43,606 nt of DNA, taken from positions 1 to 43,606 of the forward strand of contig NZ_MDSK01000038.1 in assembly GCF_002940205.1 (NCBI RefSeq), in the 5' to 3' direction. This stretch comes from Xanthomonas arboricola pv. guizotiae. Its GTDB lineage: Bacteria; Pseudomonadota; Gammaproteobacteria; Xanthomonadales; Xanthomonadaceae. Of the stretch, positions 15,132-23,753 are shown piece by piece; positions within the stretch are counted from its first letter, which is position 1; every line of letters starts with the position of its first letter. The notes beneath the pieces are model-generated. The model was given only the letters and a program-made list of their open reading frames with translations, made no database searches and was not told the DNA's origin. Made by a program: the position numbers and the translations under genes.

Positions 15132-17795
15132 CTATTCGACCGGCGGCAACACCATATCCGGCTTGACCGCTTCGGGACTGACCCGCTCGATGGTGTGGCG
15201 CAACTCGCGGCCAAGGATGAACTTGGCGTCCTTGGCCCAGGCATCCAGGCGCTCGTCGAACAGCAGCTTGCTGTTCTCGTCCGGCCACACCAGGCGCAGC
15301 TCGCGCAGTTTCTGGATGAAGCTGCGGAACAGGGTCTTGTCGAAGAACTCCGGGGCGGCCGGGGCATACAACAGGCTCAGGCGTTGCGCGGCCTGCTGGC
15401 ACAGGCTTTCCAGTTCGCCGGCACCGAGCACGCCGGGGCCGTTCTTCACCAGCACCGAGATGGCGATGTAATAGCGCTCGAAGGCCTGCTGCAGCGAATG
15501 GCCGATCGCACGCAGGCGGAACACCTCGTCGGTCTGCCCGGTATTGCGGGCGAGGATGCCGCCATCGTCGTCGGTGACGTTGAGCAGCAGGCCTTCGCGC
15601 ACGAACATGTCGATGGTCTGTTCGATGCGCTCGGCAAAGCGGTCCTCGCTCCACGGCAGGAACAGCTCCGCCTGCAGGAACGGGTACACCGTGCGGCCCA
15701 GGCGCAGCAGACCGGCACGGCTCATGCGGCGGTTGTTCTGGAAACAGCACGCCACCCACGAGGAGGCGGTGAACAGGTGCAGCACATTGTTGCGGAAGTA
15801 GCTCAGCAACACCGCGGTGTCACCGCTGACGCTCAGCACATCGCCCAGCGGATGCGACACACGCGTGAGCACGTTGATCTCTTCGGCGTGGGTGATGATG
15901 CGCGCCGGGGTGTGCGGGGTGACGGTGACGCGGTCCGAATACGGCATCTCGGCCAGCAGCTTCTTGCACAGCTCGATCTGCGCGATCAGGTCGGCCTCGC
16001 CCATCGCGTGCTTGGGCGTGGACAGCAGCGCCAGCGCCAGCAGGTTGATCGGATTGACGTCGGCGGCGCAGTTGATGCGGGTCTGGATCTGGGTGGACAG
16101 CGTGTCCACCGCCGGTGCCAGCCAGGTGGGTTTTTCGTCGTCGGGCATCGGTTGGCCGTCCCAATCCGGCGCGTGCTTGGCCAGCACGTCGTTGAGCGCG
16201 ATCGGCTCGCCGAAGTTCACCACCACCTGGCCGTAGTTCTGCTTGAGCACCTTGGGGATGGACCACAGCAGGCCCCAGATGGATTCCTTCTCCTTGGGCC
16301 GGCCGGTGAGCTCGTCCAGGTAGCTGTTGCCTTCCATCAGCTTTTCGTAGCCGATGTAGACCGGCTGGAACAGCACCGGCTTGCGCGGCTGGCGCAGGTA
16401 GGCGCGCAGCGTCATCGCGATCATGCCGCCCTTGGGCTGCAGCAGGCGCCCGGTGCGCGAGCGCCCGCCTTCGACGAAGTATTCAATCGAATAACCGCCG
16501 GCCACCAGCTGCGCGACGTACTCGCTGAGCACCGCCGAATACAGCGCATTGCCCTTGATCGAGCGGCGGATGAAGAACGCGCCGCCCTTGCGCAGCAGCG
16601 TGCCGACCACCGGCAGGTTGAGGTTGATGCCGGCCACGATATGCGGCGGCACGATGCCGCGCTCGTACAGCAGGTAGCTCAGCAGCAGGTAATCCATGTG
16701 GCTGCGGTGACTGGGCACATACACCACCTCGTGCCCGGGCGCGGCCTGCTTGAGCTTGTCCAGGTGATGCACCAGCACGCCGGCGTAGATGCGGTTCCAC
16801 ACATGCGTGAGCAGGAAGCTGGCCGAGCGCACCACCGGGCTGGAATAGTCGGCGGCGATTTCCCAGGCGTAGGCGTGCGCTTTGCGCCAGGCGTCGACCG
16901 GCTTGGAGTTGTCGCGCTTGGCCTGGGTGGCGATGGCCTCGCGCACCGAGTCGGCGGCCAGCACCTGGTCCACCAGCAGGCGGCGGGTGGACAGGTCCGG
17001 GCCGATCACCGCCTCGCGGATGCGCCGGAAGTGGGTGCGCAGCACGCGCTGCAGCTTGCGCAGGGTGCGCTCGGGCGGCAGGCCCTCGGCCATGGTCTGG
17101 CGCAGCGAGATCGGCGGAGCGAAGCGCACGATGGTGGTGCGGCCGTTGAGCAACACCGCCAGCAGGCGCCGGAAGCGGCCGACCAGCGCCCAGTTTTCCG
17201 AGAACAGCACCGCGAACCAGCCGCTCTGCTTGTCCGGCGCGCGGCCGACGAAGATCGACACCGGCACCAGGTGCACGTCCAGGTCGGCGCGCACGCGGTG
17301 CGCCTGCAGCAGCTTGGCCAGCGAATCCGAATGGGTCTTGCCGCCGCGCTGCTCGGGAATCAGCGAGTTGCTGCTGCTGCGCCGCGACAGCGCCAGGTAG
17401 GCGCGCTTGCGCTGCAGCGGGTCGCCCGGCAGCGGCACCAGGGGCGAGGGCAGCCCGGCCTCGCGGCAGGCCTTGTCCAGGATCAGCGCGCTGGACAGGC
17501 CGTAGTCCTCCAGCACGTAGACCACCGGCGTGCCGTCGTCGTAGCGGCTCGGTTGGTCCGGTTCGATGGTCAGGCTCAGCCAGGGGTCGGCCAGGCGGCC
17601 GAGCAGGCGCGCCCACCACGGGCGTTTGGCGCTGCGGGCGACGGCGACGGCGGGCGCGATCGACGGCGCAGCGTCCGGCGGAACCGGAACGGCGCTCGGC
17701 AAGGGGGCGGCCGTGGCACCGAGATCGGCAGCGCTGGGCGGGGCGGGCTGGCCGTCCGGGAACGGCAGGGGATTCTGTTCTGGCATCACGGTCAT
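15132..17795 (-). CDS. plsB: Glycerol-3-phosphate O-acyltransferase PlsB
   Basis: An 887-aa inner-membrane-associated enzyme that acylates the sn-1 position of glycerol-3-phosphate (EC 2.3.1.15), the first step of phospholipid synthesis. The acyltransferase block contains the HX4D catalytic motif in VPSHRSHMDYLLLSYLL (about H363/D368), followed by GINLNLPVVGTLLRKGGAFFIRRSIKGN, EYFVEGGRSRTGR and PVYIGYEKLMEG, the four GPAT motifs in order. An extended N-terminal segment rich in Pro and Ala (first 50 residues) is unlike E. coli PlsB and accounts for the somewhat longer protein. ATG 17795 overlaps the stop of the upstream lipoprotein gene by one base (TAATG), indicating translational coupling. 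Confidence 0.95.
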   Translation of the reverse strand: MTVMPEQNPLPFPDGQPAPPSAADLGATAAPLPSAVPVPPDAAPSIAPAVAVARSAKRPWWARLLGRLADPWLSLTIEPDQPSRYDDGTPVVYVLEDYGLSSALILDKACREAGLPSPLVPLPGDPLQRKRAYLALSRRSSSNSLIPEQRGGKTHSDSLAKLLQAHRVRADLDVHLVPVSIFVGRAPDKQSGWFAVLFSENWALVGRFRRLLAVLLNGRTTIVRFAPPISLRQTMAEGLPPERTLRKLQRVLRTHFRRIREAVIGPDLSTRRLLVDQVLAADSVREAIATQAKRDNSKPVDAWRKAHAYAWEIAADYSSPVVRSASFLLTHVWNRIYAGVLVHHLDKLKQAAPGHEVVYVPSHRSHMDYLLLSYLLYERGIVPPHIVAGINLNLPVVGTLLRKGGAFFIRRSIKGNALYSAVLSEYVAQLVAGGYSIEYFVEGGRSRTGRLLQPKGGMIAMTLRAYLRQPRKPVLFQPVYIGYEKLMEGNSYLDELTGRPKEKESIWGLLWSIPKVLKQNYGQVVVNFGEPIALNDVLAKHAPDWDGQPMPDDEKPTWLAPAVDTLSTQIQTRINCAADVNPINLLALALLSTPKHAMGEADLIAQIELCKKLLAEMPYSDRVTVTPHTPARIITHAEEINVLTRVSHPLGDVLSVSGDTAVLLSYFRNNVLHLFTASSWVACCFQNNRRMSRAGLLRLGRTVYPFLQAELFLPWSEDRFAERIEQTIDMFVREGLLLNVTDDDGGILARNTGQTDEVFRLRAIGHSLQQAFERYYIAISVLVKNGPGVLGAGELESLCQQAAQRLSLLYAPAAPEFFDKTLFRSFIQKLRELRLVWPDENSKLLFDERLDAWAKDAKFILGRELRHTIERVSPEAVKPDMVLPPVE

Positions 17796-18781
17796 TATCG
17801 CCCAGCCGGGCGTTGCCCGGTGGCGGCGGGCGTGGCGGGTGCGGCCGCCGGAGTGTCGGGCGTTGCAGCGGCGTCGGGTACGGGTACGGGCGCCGCCGGC
17901 GCAGCGCCGAGCAACGCCTGCACCTCGTCCTGGGTCTGCTGCTGGTACCAGTGGCCGTCGCGCTTGATCAGGGCGATGCTCAGGTCGATGTCGTACGCGG
18001 CCAGCGGATAGCGCAGCCGCACCTGGGCGCGGTCGCCGTCCTGCCTGATCAAGCCGGTGCGCAGCGCATCCAGGCTGCTGTCCAGCGACAGGCCGTAACG
18101 CTCCAGCACCTGCTTGGCCGCGGCCCAGAACGGCCCGAGCCGGCGCAGGCTCTCCTCCATCCCCAAGCGCTGCAGATCCGCGTCCGAGCCGATGCCGGTG
18201 GCGCGGGCGGCGGTCACCAGGTCGGCGATGCTGGCCCTGGCGCGCGCGCGATCGGCCAGCGGCGCGGTGGCGGCCCAGGCGCTCAGGGCATCGACCAGCT
18301 GCACGTAATGGGCGCGTTGCTCGGGCTGGTAGTCGCTGCGGCTGCGCAGGTATTGCACGCCGAACTGGCCCAGCGACTGCGCGGCCTGGCGGATGCCCTG
18401 CGACTGGCCGGCCAGCTGTGCATCGAAGGCCTGCTGCAGCTGGCGCTCGGCGCCGGGCGCCGACAAAGTGCCGAGCAGGCTGCCGACCTCGTTGGGCAGC
18501 GGCAGCTCGGTCAGCGGCCAACGGCTGGCACCGCTGCGCCAGGCCGCCTCCAGCTGGGTGTATTGCGCGGGGGTGACCCGGATCCGCGCATAAGCAACCA
18601 GGTCGCTGCGCCGCAATGGCAGGGTCATCGACTGCATCGCCGCGGCCGGCTCGGCGCTGGCGCCCGGCAAGGCAGCGGCCTTGTCGGCGCGCTGGCAGCT
18701 GCCCAGGCACAGCGCTGCCAGCAGCACCCACGCGATGGACTGGAACCGGCCGGCGTGGACGGTGGATGGCGACATGCGCAC
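17795..18781 (-). CDS. Lipoprotein of unknown function coupled to plsB
   Basis: A 328-aa predicted lipoprotein: the signal ends in the lipobox LCLGSC, so the cysteine would be lipidated. The mature part is helical with repeated Gln/Ala/Arg-rich stretches, e.g. YTQLEAAWRSGASRWPLTELPLPNEVGSLLGTLS, and SIALIKRDGHWYQQQTQDEVQALL. A Pro/Ala-rich tail (about 40 residues) closes the protein. GTG 18781 has AGGGG 6 nt upstream; ATG 18775 is an alternative two codons in. The stop TAA shares a base with the plsB start. A link to lipid synthesis or envelope homeostasis is suggested by this coupling only. I do not recognise a named family. Confidence 0.8.
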   Translation of the reverse strand: MRMSPSTVHAGRFQSIAWVLLAALCLGSCQRADKAAALPGASAEPAAAMQSMTLPLRRSDLVAYARIRVTPAQYTQLEAAWRSGASRWPLTELPLPNEVGSLLGTLSAPGAERQLQQAFDAQLAGQSQGIRQAAQSLGQFGVQYLRSRSDYQPEQRAHYVQLVDALSAWAATAPLADRARARASIADLVTAARATGIGSDADLQRLGMEESLRRLGPFWAAAKQVLERYGLSLDSSLDALRTGLIRQDGDRAQVRLRYPLAAYDIDLSIALIKRDGHWYQQQTQDEVQALLGAAPAAPVPVPDAAATPDTPAAAPATPAATGQRPAGR

Positions 18782-18910
18782 GCTGTTCCCCTGATCGATC
18801 GGCGCATCTTGCTGTCTGAACGCACTGGCGGCAAGGCGCGCGACAACCGTGCGCCCGGGTACGGTGGAAAAACGTTAGATTTTCGTAGTTACATGCATGT
18901 TGTCATCCAG

Positions 18911-18955
18911 TGTCCGACATTTGACTGCCGTTGTCCTTTTCGGACAAACTTGTCC
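18911..18955. repeat. Cluster of TGTCC inverted half-sites
   Basis: TGTCCGA (18911-18917) pairs with TCGGACA (18940-18946). Nested inside, TTGTCC (18931-18936) pairs with GGACAA (18942-18947), and another TTGTCC follows at 18950-18955. The density suggests a protein-binding region or an RNA hairpin; no matching regulator is known to me. Confidence 0.5.
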
Positions 18956-19012
18956 AGGCGATGCCGCCCAGCCCTTGTGCCAGCTGCGTTTGGCCAATGG
19001 TGCAGCGCATCA

Positions 19013-19026
19013 TGTAAGCGCTTGCA
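19013..19026 (+). promoter_or_regulatory. Putative LacI-family operator
   Basis: TGTAAGCGCTTGCA is a palindrome with one mismatched pair, centred on AAGCGCTT, typical of LacI/GalR operators. It is about 155 nt upstream of the lacI start, so autoregulation is plausible. No good copy was found before the two receptor genes. Confidence 0.5.
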
Positions 19027-19181
19027 GTTCCTGCTAGCGTGCGCGCCATCTCGCTCCGAGGTCGCCATCGGTTGGGGCCGATGTCATTCATGTGCATGTG
19101 CGACACGAACGTTCTGCGCCAGCGGATCGTGCGACCCTCCCCGGCGTGCGGCGGCAGCCGCGTTGTCCTGGAGGTTTTGCC

Positions 19182-20234
19182 ATGAGTCGGCCACGCTCCG
19201 AAGGCGGTAGCGTCACCATCAAGGACGTCGCGCGCGAAGCGCAGGTGTCGGTGGCAACAGTCTCGCGCACCATGAATGGGCACCAGCATGTGGCCGAGTC
19301 GGTGCGCGAGCGCGTGCTGCAGGTGGCCCGTGCGCTGCATTACATCCCGCACCACGCCGCGCGCAGCCTCAGCAGCCGGCGCACCCACACCATCGGGGTG
19401 GTGTTGCCGGACCTGCATGGCGAATTCTTTTCCGAACTGATCCGCGGCATCGACCAGGTGGCGCGCGAGCAGGGCTACCACCTGCTGGTGTCCAGCTCGC
19501 ACGGCGACCCGCAGGCGCAGCGCAAGGCGCTGGAACGCCTGCCCGGGCGCGTGGACGGGGTGGTGGTGATGTCGCCCTCGCTGGGCGACTCCGGCGTGCA
19601 CGAGGACGCCCTGCCCGGCGGCCTGCCGGCGGTGCTGCTCAACTGCGCCGGCGCGGCCAGCCAGCGCCCGGTGCTCAACGTGGACAACTACGGCGGCGCG
19701 CGGACGATGACGCGGCATCTGCGCGACAGCGGCCACCGCCGCATCGCCTTCATCGCCGGGCCAGCCGACAACTTCGATGCGCACGAGCGCCTGCGCGGCT
19801 ACCGCGACGAGCTGGCACTGGATGCGCAGGCGCAGCCGTGGGTGCTGCCGGGCAACTTCGACGAAGAGTCCGGCTACCGCGCCGGCCAGACGCTGGCACA
19901 GGGCGCGCGCCCGGATGCGGTGTTCGCGGCCAACGACATGATGGCGCTGGGCTGCCTGTTCGCGCTCGGCCATGCCGGGCTGAAGGTGCCGCAGGACATC
20001 GCGCTGGCCGGCTTCGACGACGTGCCGATGGCGCGCTACGTGCTGCCGGCGCTGACCACCATGCGGGTGGATATCGCCGGGCTGGGCGCGCGGGCATTGC
20101 AGCTGTTGCTGGGCCAGCAACTGGTGGATGCGCCCGCCCCGCCCGCCGATGCCGCACCGCCGGCGTTTTCCGAATTGGTTCCCGAACTGATCGTGCGCGC
20201 CTCCAGCGCGCCGCGGGCGGCGCCTAGCGGTTGA
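19182..20234 (+). CDS. LacI/GalR-family transcriptional regulator
   Basis: A 350-aa repressor. ATG 19182 (MSRPRSEGG) has TGGAGG upstream. The helix-turn-helix is VTIKDVAREAQVSVATVSRTMNG (residues 11-33), followed by the hinge helix HHAARSLSSRRTHTIGVVLPDL. The periplasmic-binding-protein-like effector domain runs to the end, with NVDNYGGARTMTRHLRDSGHRRIAFIAGP, PDAVFAANDMMALGCLFAL and IALAGFDDVPMARYVLPALTTMRVD, all standard. It lies 165 nt upstream of two TBDR genes in the same direction, as local regulators do in Xanthomonas carbohydrate loci, so it probably responds to a sugar or its derivative imported by them. The effector is unknown. Confidence 0.92.
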   Translation: MSRPRSEGGSVTIKDVAREAQVSVATVSRTMNGHQHVAESVRERVLQVARALHYIPHHAARSLSSRRTHTIGVVLPDLHGEFFSELIRGIDQVAREQGYHLLVSSSHGDPQAQRKALERLPGRVDGVVVMSPSLGDSGVHEDALPGGLPAVLLNCAGAASQRPVLNVDNYGGARTMTRHLRDSGHRRIAFIAGPADNFDAHERLRGYRDELALDAQAQPWVLPGNFDEESGYRAGQTLAQGARPDAVFAANDMMALGCLFALGHAGLKVPQDIALAGFDDVPMARYVLPALTTMRVDIAGLGARALQLLLGQQLVDAPAPPADAAPPAFSELVPELIVRASSAPRAAPSG

Positions 20235-20367
20235 GCACGTGCCCGTCGTCGCATCTTCACGAATTCTTTGCGGTTTCTTATGTTTTTTATAACGCCTGCA
20301 GCGTGTTTGTCGTTGTTCTGTCGTTTTTGACACATCGCACCACCCGCGCCACACCGACCACTTTGCC

Positions 20368-20396
20368 GGTTAGCGCCTGACCCCTGGGAGGGGGAA
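20368..20396 (+). promoter_or_regulatory. Conserved leader with a hairpin over the ribosome-binding site (TBDR copy 1)
   Basis: 29 nt just before ATG 20400 differ from 23721-23749 at only three positions. The 3' part CCCCTGGGAGGGG (20381-20393) can fold as CCCCT/AGGGG with a GGG loop and contains the Shine-Dalgarno sequence. This may limit translation. Confidence 0.55.
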
Positions 20397-20399
20397 GCC

Positions 20400-23300
20400 A
20401 TGAAGACCTACCGCACTGTCGTCACCCTGCCGGCGCGCAGCCTGTTGTGCTGCGCCCTGGCCGCCTCGCTGTTTGCCGCTGCCCCGGCCATGGCGCAATC
20501 CAGCAATGCCACGCTGCGCGGCCAGGTCGCTTCGGCACAGGCTGGCACCACCGTGACCGCCACCAACGTCGCCAACGGTGCGGTCCGGCGCGTCCCCACC
20601 GGCGCCGACGGTAGCTACGCGTTGGTCGGGCTGCCTCCAGGCACCTACAAGGTGGACGCCGGCCCCGGCAGCGAGCAGACCGTGACCCTGTCGGTGGCCT
20701 CGTCGGTCACCTTGAACCTGGGCGGCGCGGCGGCATCCGCGCCGGCGGGCGATGCCACCACGCTGGACGCGGTGCAGGTCACCGCCACCACGTTGCAGGA
20801 GGTCAAGACCTCGGAAGTGGGCACCAACGTGTCGTTGAAGCAGATCAGCACCGTGCCGCAGCTGACGCGCAACTTCCTGGAGTTCGCCGACACCGTGCCG
20901 GGCATGCAGTTCGAGACCAACTCCAACGGCAACAGCCAGATCCGCGGCGGCGCGCAGGGCAGCTCGGCGGTGAACGTCTACATCGACGGCGTCGGCCAGA
21001 AAAGCTATCTGTTCGGCGGCGTGTCCGGCCAGGAGCAGAGCGCAGGCAATCCGTTTCCGCAGCTGGCCATCGGCGAATACAAGGTCATCACCTCCAACTA
21101 CAAGGCCGAGTTCGACCAGGTCGGGTCGGCGGCGATCGTGGCCTCCACCAAGTCCGGCGGTAACGCATTCCACGGCGAGATCTTCGGGCGTACCAGCAAC
21201 ACCGATTTCCGCGCGCGCCAGGCCGACGAACGCGCCGGCGCGCCCAACTCGGACGGCAGCAAGCGCAAGACCCATCAGGACGAATACGGCTTCGCGCTGA
21301 GCGGGCCGATCGTGCAGGACAAGGCGCACTTTTTCTTCAGCTACGAAGGCAAGGGTTTTGAAGTCTCGGCCGATCCGGTCGCCGTGCCGGATCGCTTCAG
21401 CGCGCTGAGCGACGACCTGCCGGCCGGTGTGCAGAGCCGGCTCGGCTCGGTCACGCGTCCGTTCAACGAAGACCTGTATTTCGGCAAGATCGATTGGGAC
21501 ATCGGCGAGAACGATCGCCTGGAACTCACCGGCAAATACCGCGACGAAGAAAGCCGCGACAGCGTCGGCGGCCAGACCACCGCGATCGCCTCCAAGATCA
21601 ATCTCAATACCGAAAAACGCTTCGACCTGCGCTGGCAGCATTACGGCGAGCGCTACGTCAACGAAGCGCGCGTGTCGTATGAGGACGTGCTGTTCAATCC
21701 CACCGCCTACACGCTGGGTAGCCAGAGCGTATACACCCGCGGCATCGCCGAAGACGACGTGCTGCTCAACGACGGCGCCACCAGCGGGTTGGCGATTCAG
21801 CGCAAGGGCCAGAAAGGCCCCAGCTTCCAGAACGACCTGACCTTCAACAATCTTGAGTGGCACGGCAACCACGTCATCAAGATGGGCGTGAAGTACAAGG
21901 AAGTGGACCTGACCCAGAGCGAAAACGCTGCGGTCAATCCGTCGTTCTACTACGCGGTAGGCGATGGCGCAGGCACGTCGGCCATCCCGTACCAGGTGCG
22001 CTTCAACCTGCCGTTTGCCGGCGCCGCGCCGTCGGTGACCACCACCAGCAAGCAGCTGGGCCTGTATATCCAGGACGATTGGGACGTCAACGACAAGCTG
22101 CAATTGAATCTGGGCGTGCGCTGGGATGGCGAAAAGATTCCCTCGTACCTGGACAACGTGACCCCGCCGGAAGTGGTCGCGGCGTTGAACGGCCCCGGTA
22201 CCGATCCAGCCGTGAGCGCCACCTACGCCGAGCAATTGGCCAAGGGCGGGGTCAACATCGACGACTACATCAGCAATGGCCGCAATCGCAAACAGGACAA
22301 TAACAACTTCGCACCACGGTTGGGGTTTTCCTATGATTTCCGCGGCGACGAGTCGCTGGTGCTGTTCGGTGGCGCCGGCCGCAGCTACGACCGCAACCTG
22401 TTCGACGTGATGGGGCTGGAGCAGATCAAATCGGCACTGGCGCAGTACACGATCCGTTTTGCCGGCCCCACCAAATGCATCCCGGCACCCGGTACCTGCA
22501 CCGCCTTCGACCCGACGTATGTCAGTAACCCGGACAGCCTGGGCAACCTGGTCGATGCGCGGATACGCAACGGCGAAATCAACCTGCTCAACAACGATCT
22601 GAAAACGCCGTATGCCGACCAGTATTCGCTGGGCTTGCGCACCCAGCTGGGCGAGTGGAACACCTCGGCGACGGTGTCGTATATCCATAGCAAGGACGGT
22701 TTCATCTTCACCCTCGGCAACCGCTACGCCAACGGCGCCTTCTTCCAGAACGGCAACCAGGCATTCGGCCAGACGCCTCAAGGTTTCGGCAATCTGATCA
22801 TCGGCAACAACGGCGTGGAGACCAAGACCGGCCAACTGTTGCTGTCGGCGGACAAGGCGTATACGCAGGAAAGCGGCTGGGGCCTGACCGCGGCGTACAC
22901 CTTTTCGCGCGCACGCGGCAATCGCGGTAACGACGATCGCTACGGGTTCGATGCGGCCACCATTGCCGACTATCCGTTCCTGGATCTCAATGCGGTGCCG
23001 CGTCATCGCCTGGTGCTGACCGGCATCTACGACCTGTTCTGGGGCATCAGTGGGTCGGCCAAGCTGACCCTGGCCACGGTACCGCCGCGTAACGAAGCGA
23101 TCTCCTTCGACCAATACGGCGGCCCGAGCTCGGACAACATCCGCGTGGTCTCGGTGGACGCGCCGGGCGGCAAGTTCATCGCCGGCGGCGACATCTTCGG
23201 CACGCGCCAGCTGGATCTGTCGCTGTCCAAGGACATGCACATCACCGACGCGGTCACCGTGCAGGTGCGCGGCGATCTGATCAACGCGCTGAACTTCCGC

Positions 23301-23429
23301 AACTACGATCAGTACAGCATCGACTGGGGCAGTGCCGGCAGCTACGACCCGCGCGTGAGCATCAACCAATACGGGGCGATGTCCACCCCGCCCCGCACCT
23401 TGTTCATGAGCGCCCGCATCATCTGGTAA
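20400..23429 (+). CDS. TonB-dependent receptor with carboxypeptidase-like N-domain (Oar-type), copy 1
   Basis: A 1009-aa outer-membrane protein. The signal peptide (LPARSLLCCALAASLFAAAPAMA) is cleaved before QSSNATLRGQV. Residues about 35-105 form a CarboxypepD-regulatory-like domain (SNATLRGQVASAQ...TGADGSYALVGLPPGTYKVDAG). A TonB-box-like TTLDAVQVTAT follows, then a plug with NFLEFADTVPGMQFETNSNGNSQIRGG and NVYIDGVGQKSYLFGG. The barrel ends RTLFMSARIIW. Architecture is that of Oar-like receptors. It is the first of two tandem paralogues behind a LacI regulator, so import of an oligosaccharide or other sugar-linked compound is likely; no hydrolase is nearby to name it. Confidence 0.9.
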   Translation: MKTYRTVVTLPARSLLCCALAASLFAAAPAMAQSSNATLRGQVASAQAGTTVTATNVANGAVRRVPTGADGSYALVGLPPGTYKVDAGPGSEQTVTLSVASSVTLNLGGAAASAPAGDATTLDAVQVTATTLQEVKTSEVGTNVSLKQISTVPQLTRNFLEFADTVPGMQFETNSNGNSQIRGGAQGSSAVNVYIDGVGQKSYLFGGVSGQEQSAGNPFPQLAIGEYKVITSNYKAEFDQVGSAAIVASTKSGGNAFHGEIFGRTSNTDFRARQADERAGAPNSDGSKRKTHQDEYGFALSGPIVQDKAHFFFSYEGKGFEVSADPVAVPDRFSALSDDLPAGVQSRLGSVTRPFNEDLYFGKIDWDIGENDRLELTGKYRDEESRDSVGGQTTAIASKINLNTEKRFDLRWQHYGERYVNEARVSYEDVLFNPTAYTLGSQSVYTRGIAEDDVLLNDGATSGLAIQRKGQKGPSFQNDLTFNNLEWHGNHVIKMGVKYKEVDLTQSENAAVNPSFYYAVGDGAGTSAIPYQVRFNLPFAGAAPSVTTTSKQLGLYIQDDWDVNDKLQLNLGVRWDGEKIPSYLDNVTPPEVVAALNGPGTDPAVSATYAEQLAKGGVNIDDYISNGRNRKQDNNNFAPRLGFSYDFRGDESLVLFGGAGRSYDRNLFDVMGLEQIKSALAQYTIRFAGPTKCIPAPGTCTAFDPTYVSNPDSLGNLVDARIRNGEINLLNNDLKTPYADQYSLGLRTQLGEWNTSATVSYIHSKDGFIFTLGNRYANGAFFQNGNQAFGQTPQGFGNLIIGNNGVETKTGQLLLSADKAYTQESGWGLTAAYTFSRARGNRGNDDRYGFDAATIADYPFLDLNAVPRHRLVLTGIYDLFWGISGSAKLTLATVPPRNEAISFDQYGGPSSDNIRVVSVDAPGGKFIAGGDIFGTRQLDLSLSKDMHITDAVTVQVRGDLINALNFRNYDQYSIDWGSAGSYDPRVSINQYGAMSTPPRTLFMSARIIW

Positions 23430-23753
23430 CCCTTACCCGAGGCTGCGGTCCGCCGACGAAGCCAGCCAGGTCTGCCACCTGCGCTGGTGCGTCGTGCAAG
23501 GCGTTGCGATTGTGCTGTGGCGCACCGGCGCACTGTCCGGTAGCGATCCAGTCGATCGGCCACGCCTGGCCACTGCACTCCTGTCTTTGAAGCCGTGCCT
23601 GAAGGAGCAAGCGCCCGTCACCGCAGACCTGTGTTGTTGTTGCAGCCCTTGTGGCTGTTGTTGCCTGTCGTTCCTGTGTTTCACACCAAAGCACCAACCT
23701 ATCGCGCCAGTCACTCCACTGGTTCGCGCTTTACCCCTGGGAGGGGGAAAGTC
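23430..23753. other. Intergenic region between the tandem receptors
   Basis: 324 nt, apparently non-coding. It includes low-complexity GTTGTTGTTGC and GGCTGTTGTTGCC stretches (23630-23670). The last part is the conserved leader listed separately. No T-rich terminator for the first receptor was seen, so readthrough is possible, but the gap is long enough for a separate promoter. Confidence 0.5.
23721..23749 (+). promoter_or_regulatory. Conserved leader with a hairpin over the ribosome-binding site (TBDR copy 2)
   Basis: Second copy of the 29-nt element, three mismatches from 20368-20396, ending 4 nt before ATG 23754. The CCCCTGGGAGGGG hairpin is at 23734-23746. The shared leader and the near-identical signal peptides show that the duplication included the translation start region. 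Confidence 0.55.

Larger units (their letters stand above)
18782..19181. promoter_or_regulatory. Divergent control region between the lipoprotein-plsB operon and lacI
   Basis: 400 nt with no convincing gene. It holds a near-palindrome of LacI-operator type at 19013-19026, a cluster of TGTCC half-sites at 18911-18955, and a 10-bp perfect palindrome ACATGCATGT (18891-18900). Confidence 0.55.

Noticed and set aside
18891..18900. Palindrome ACATGCATGT as a separate operator
   Set aside because: A 10-bp palindrome can arise by chance; no second copy or known regulator supports it.
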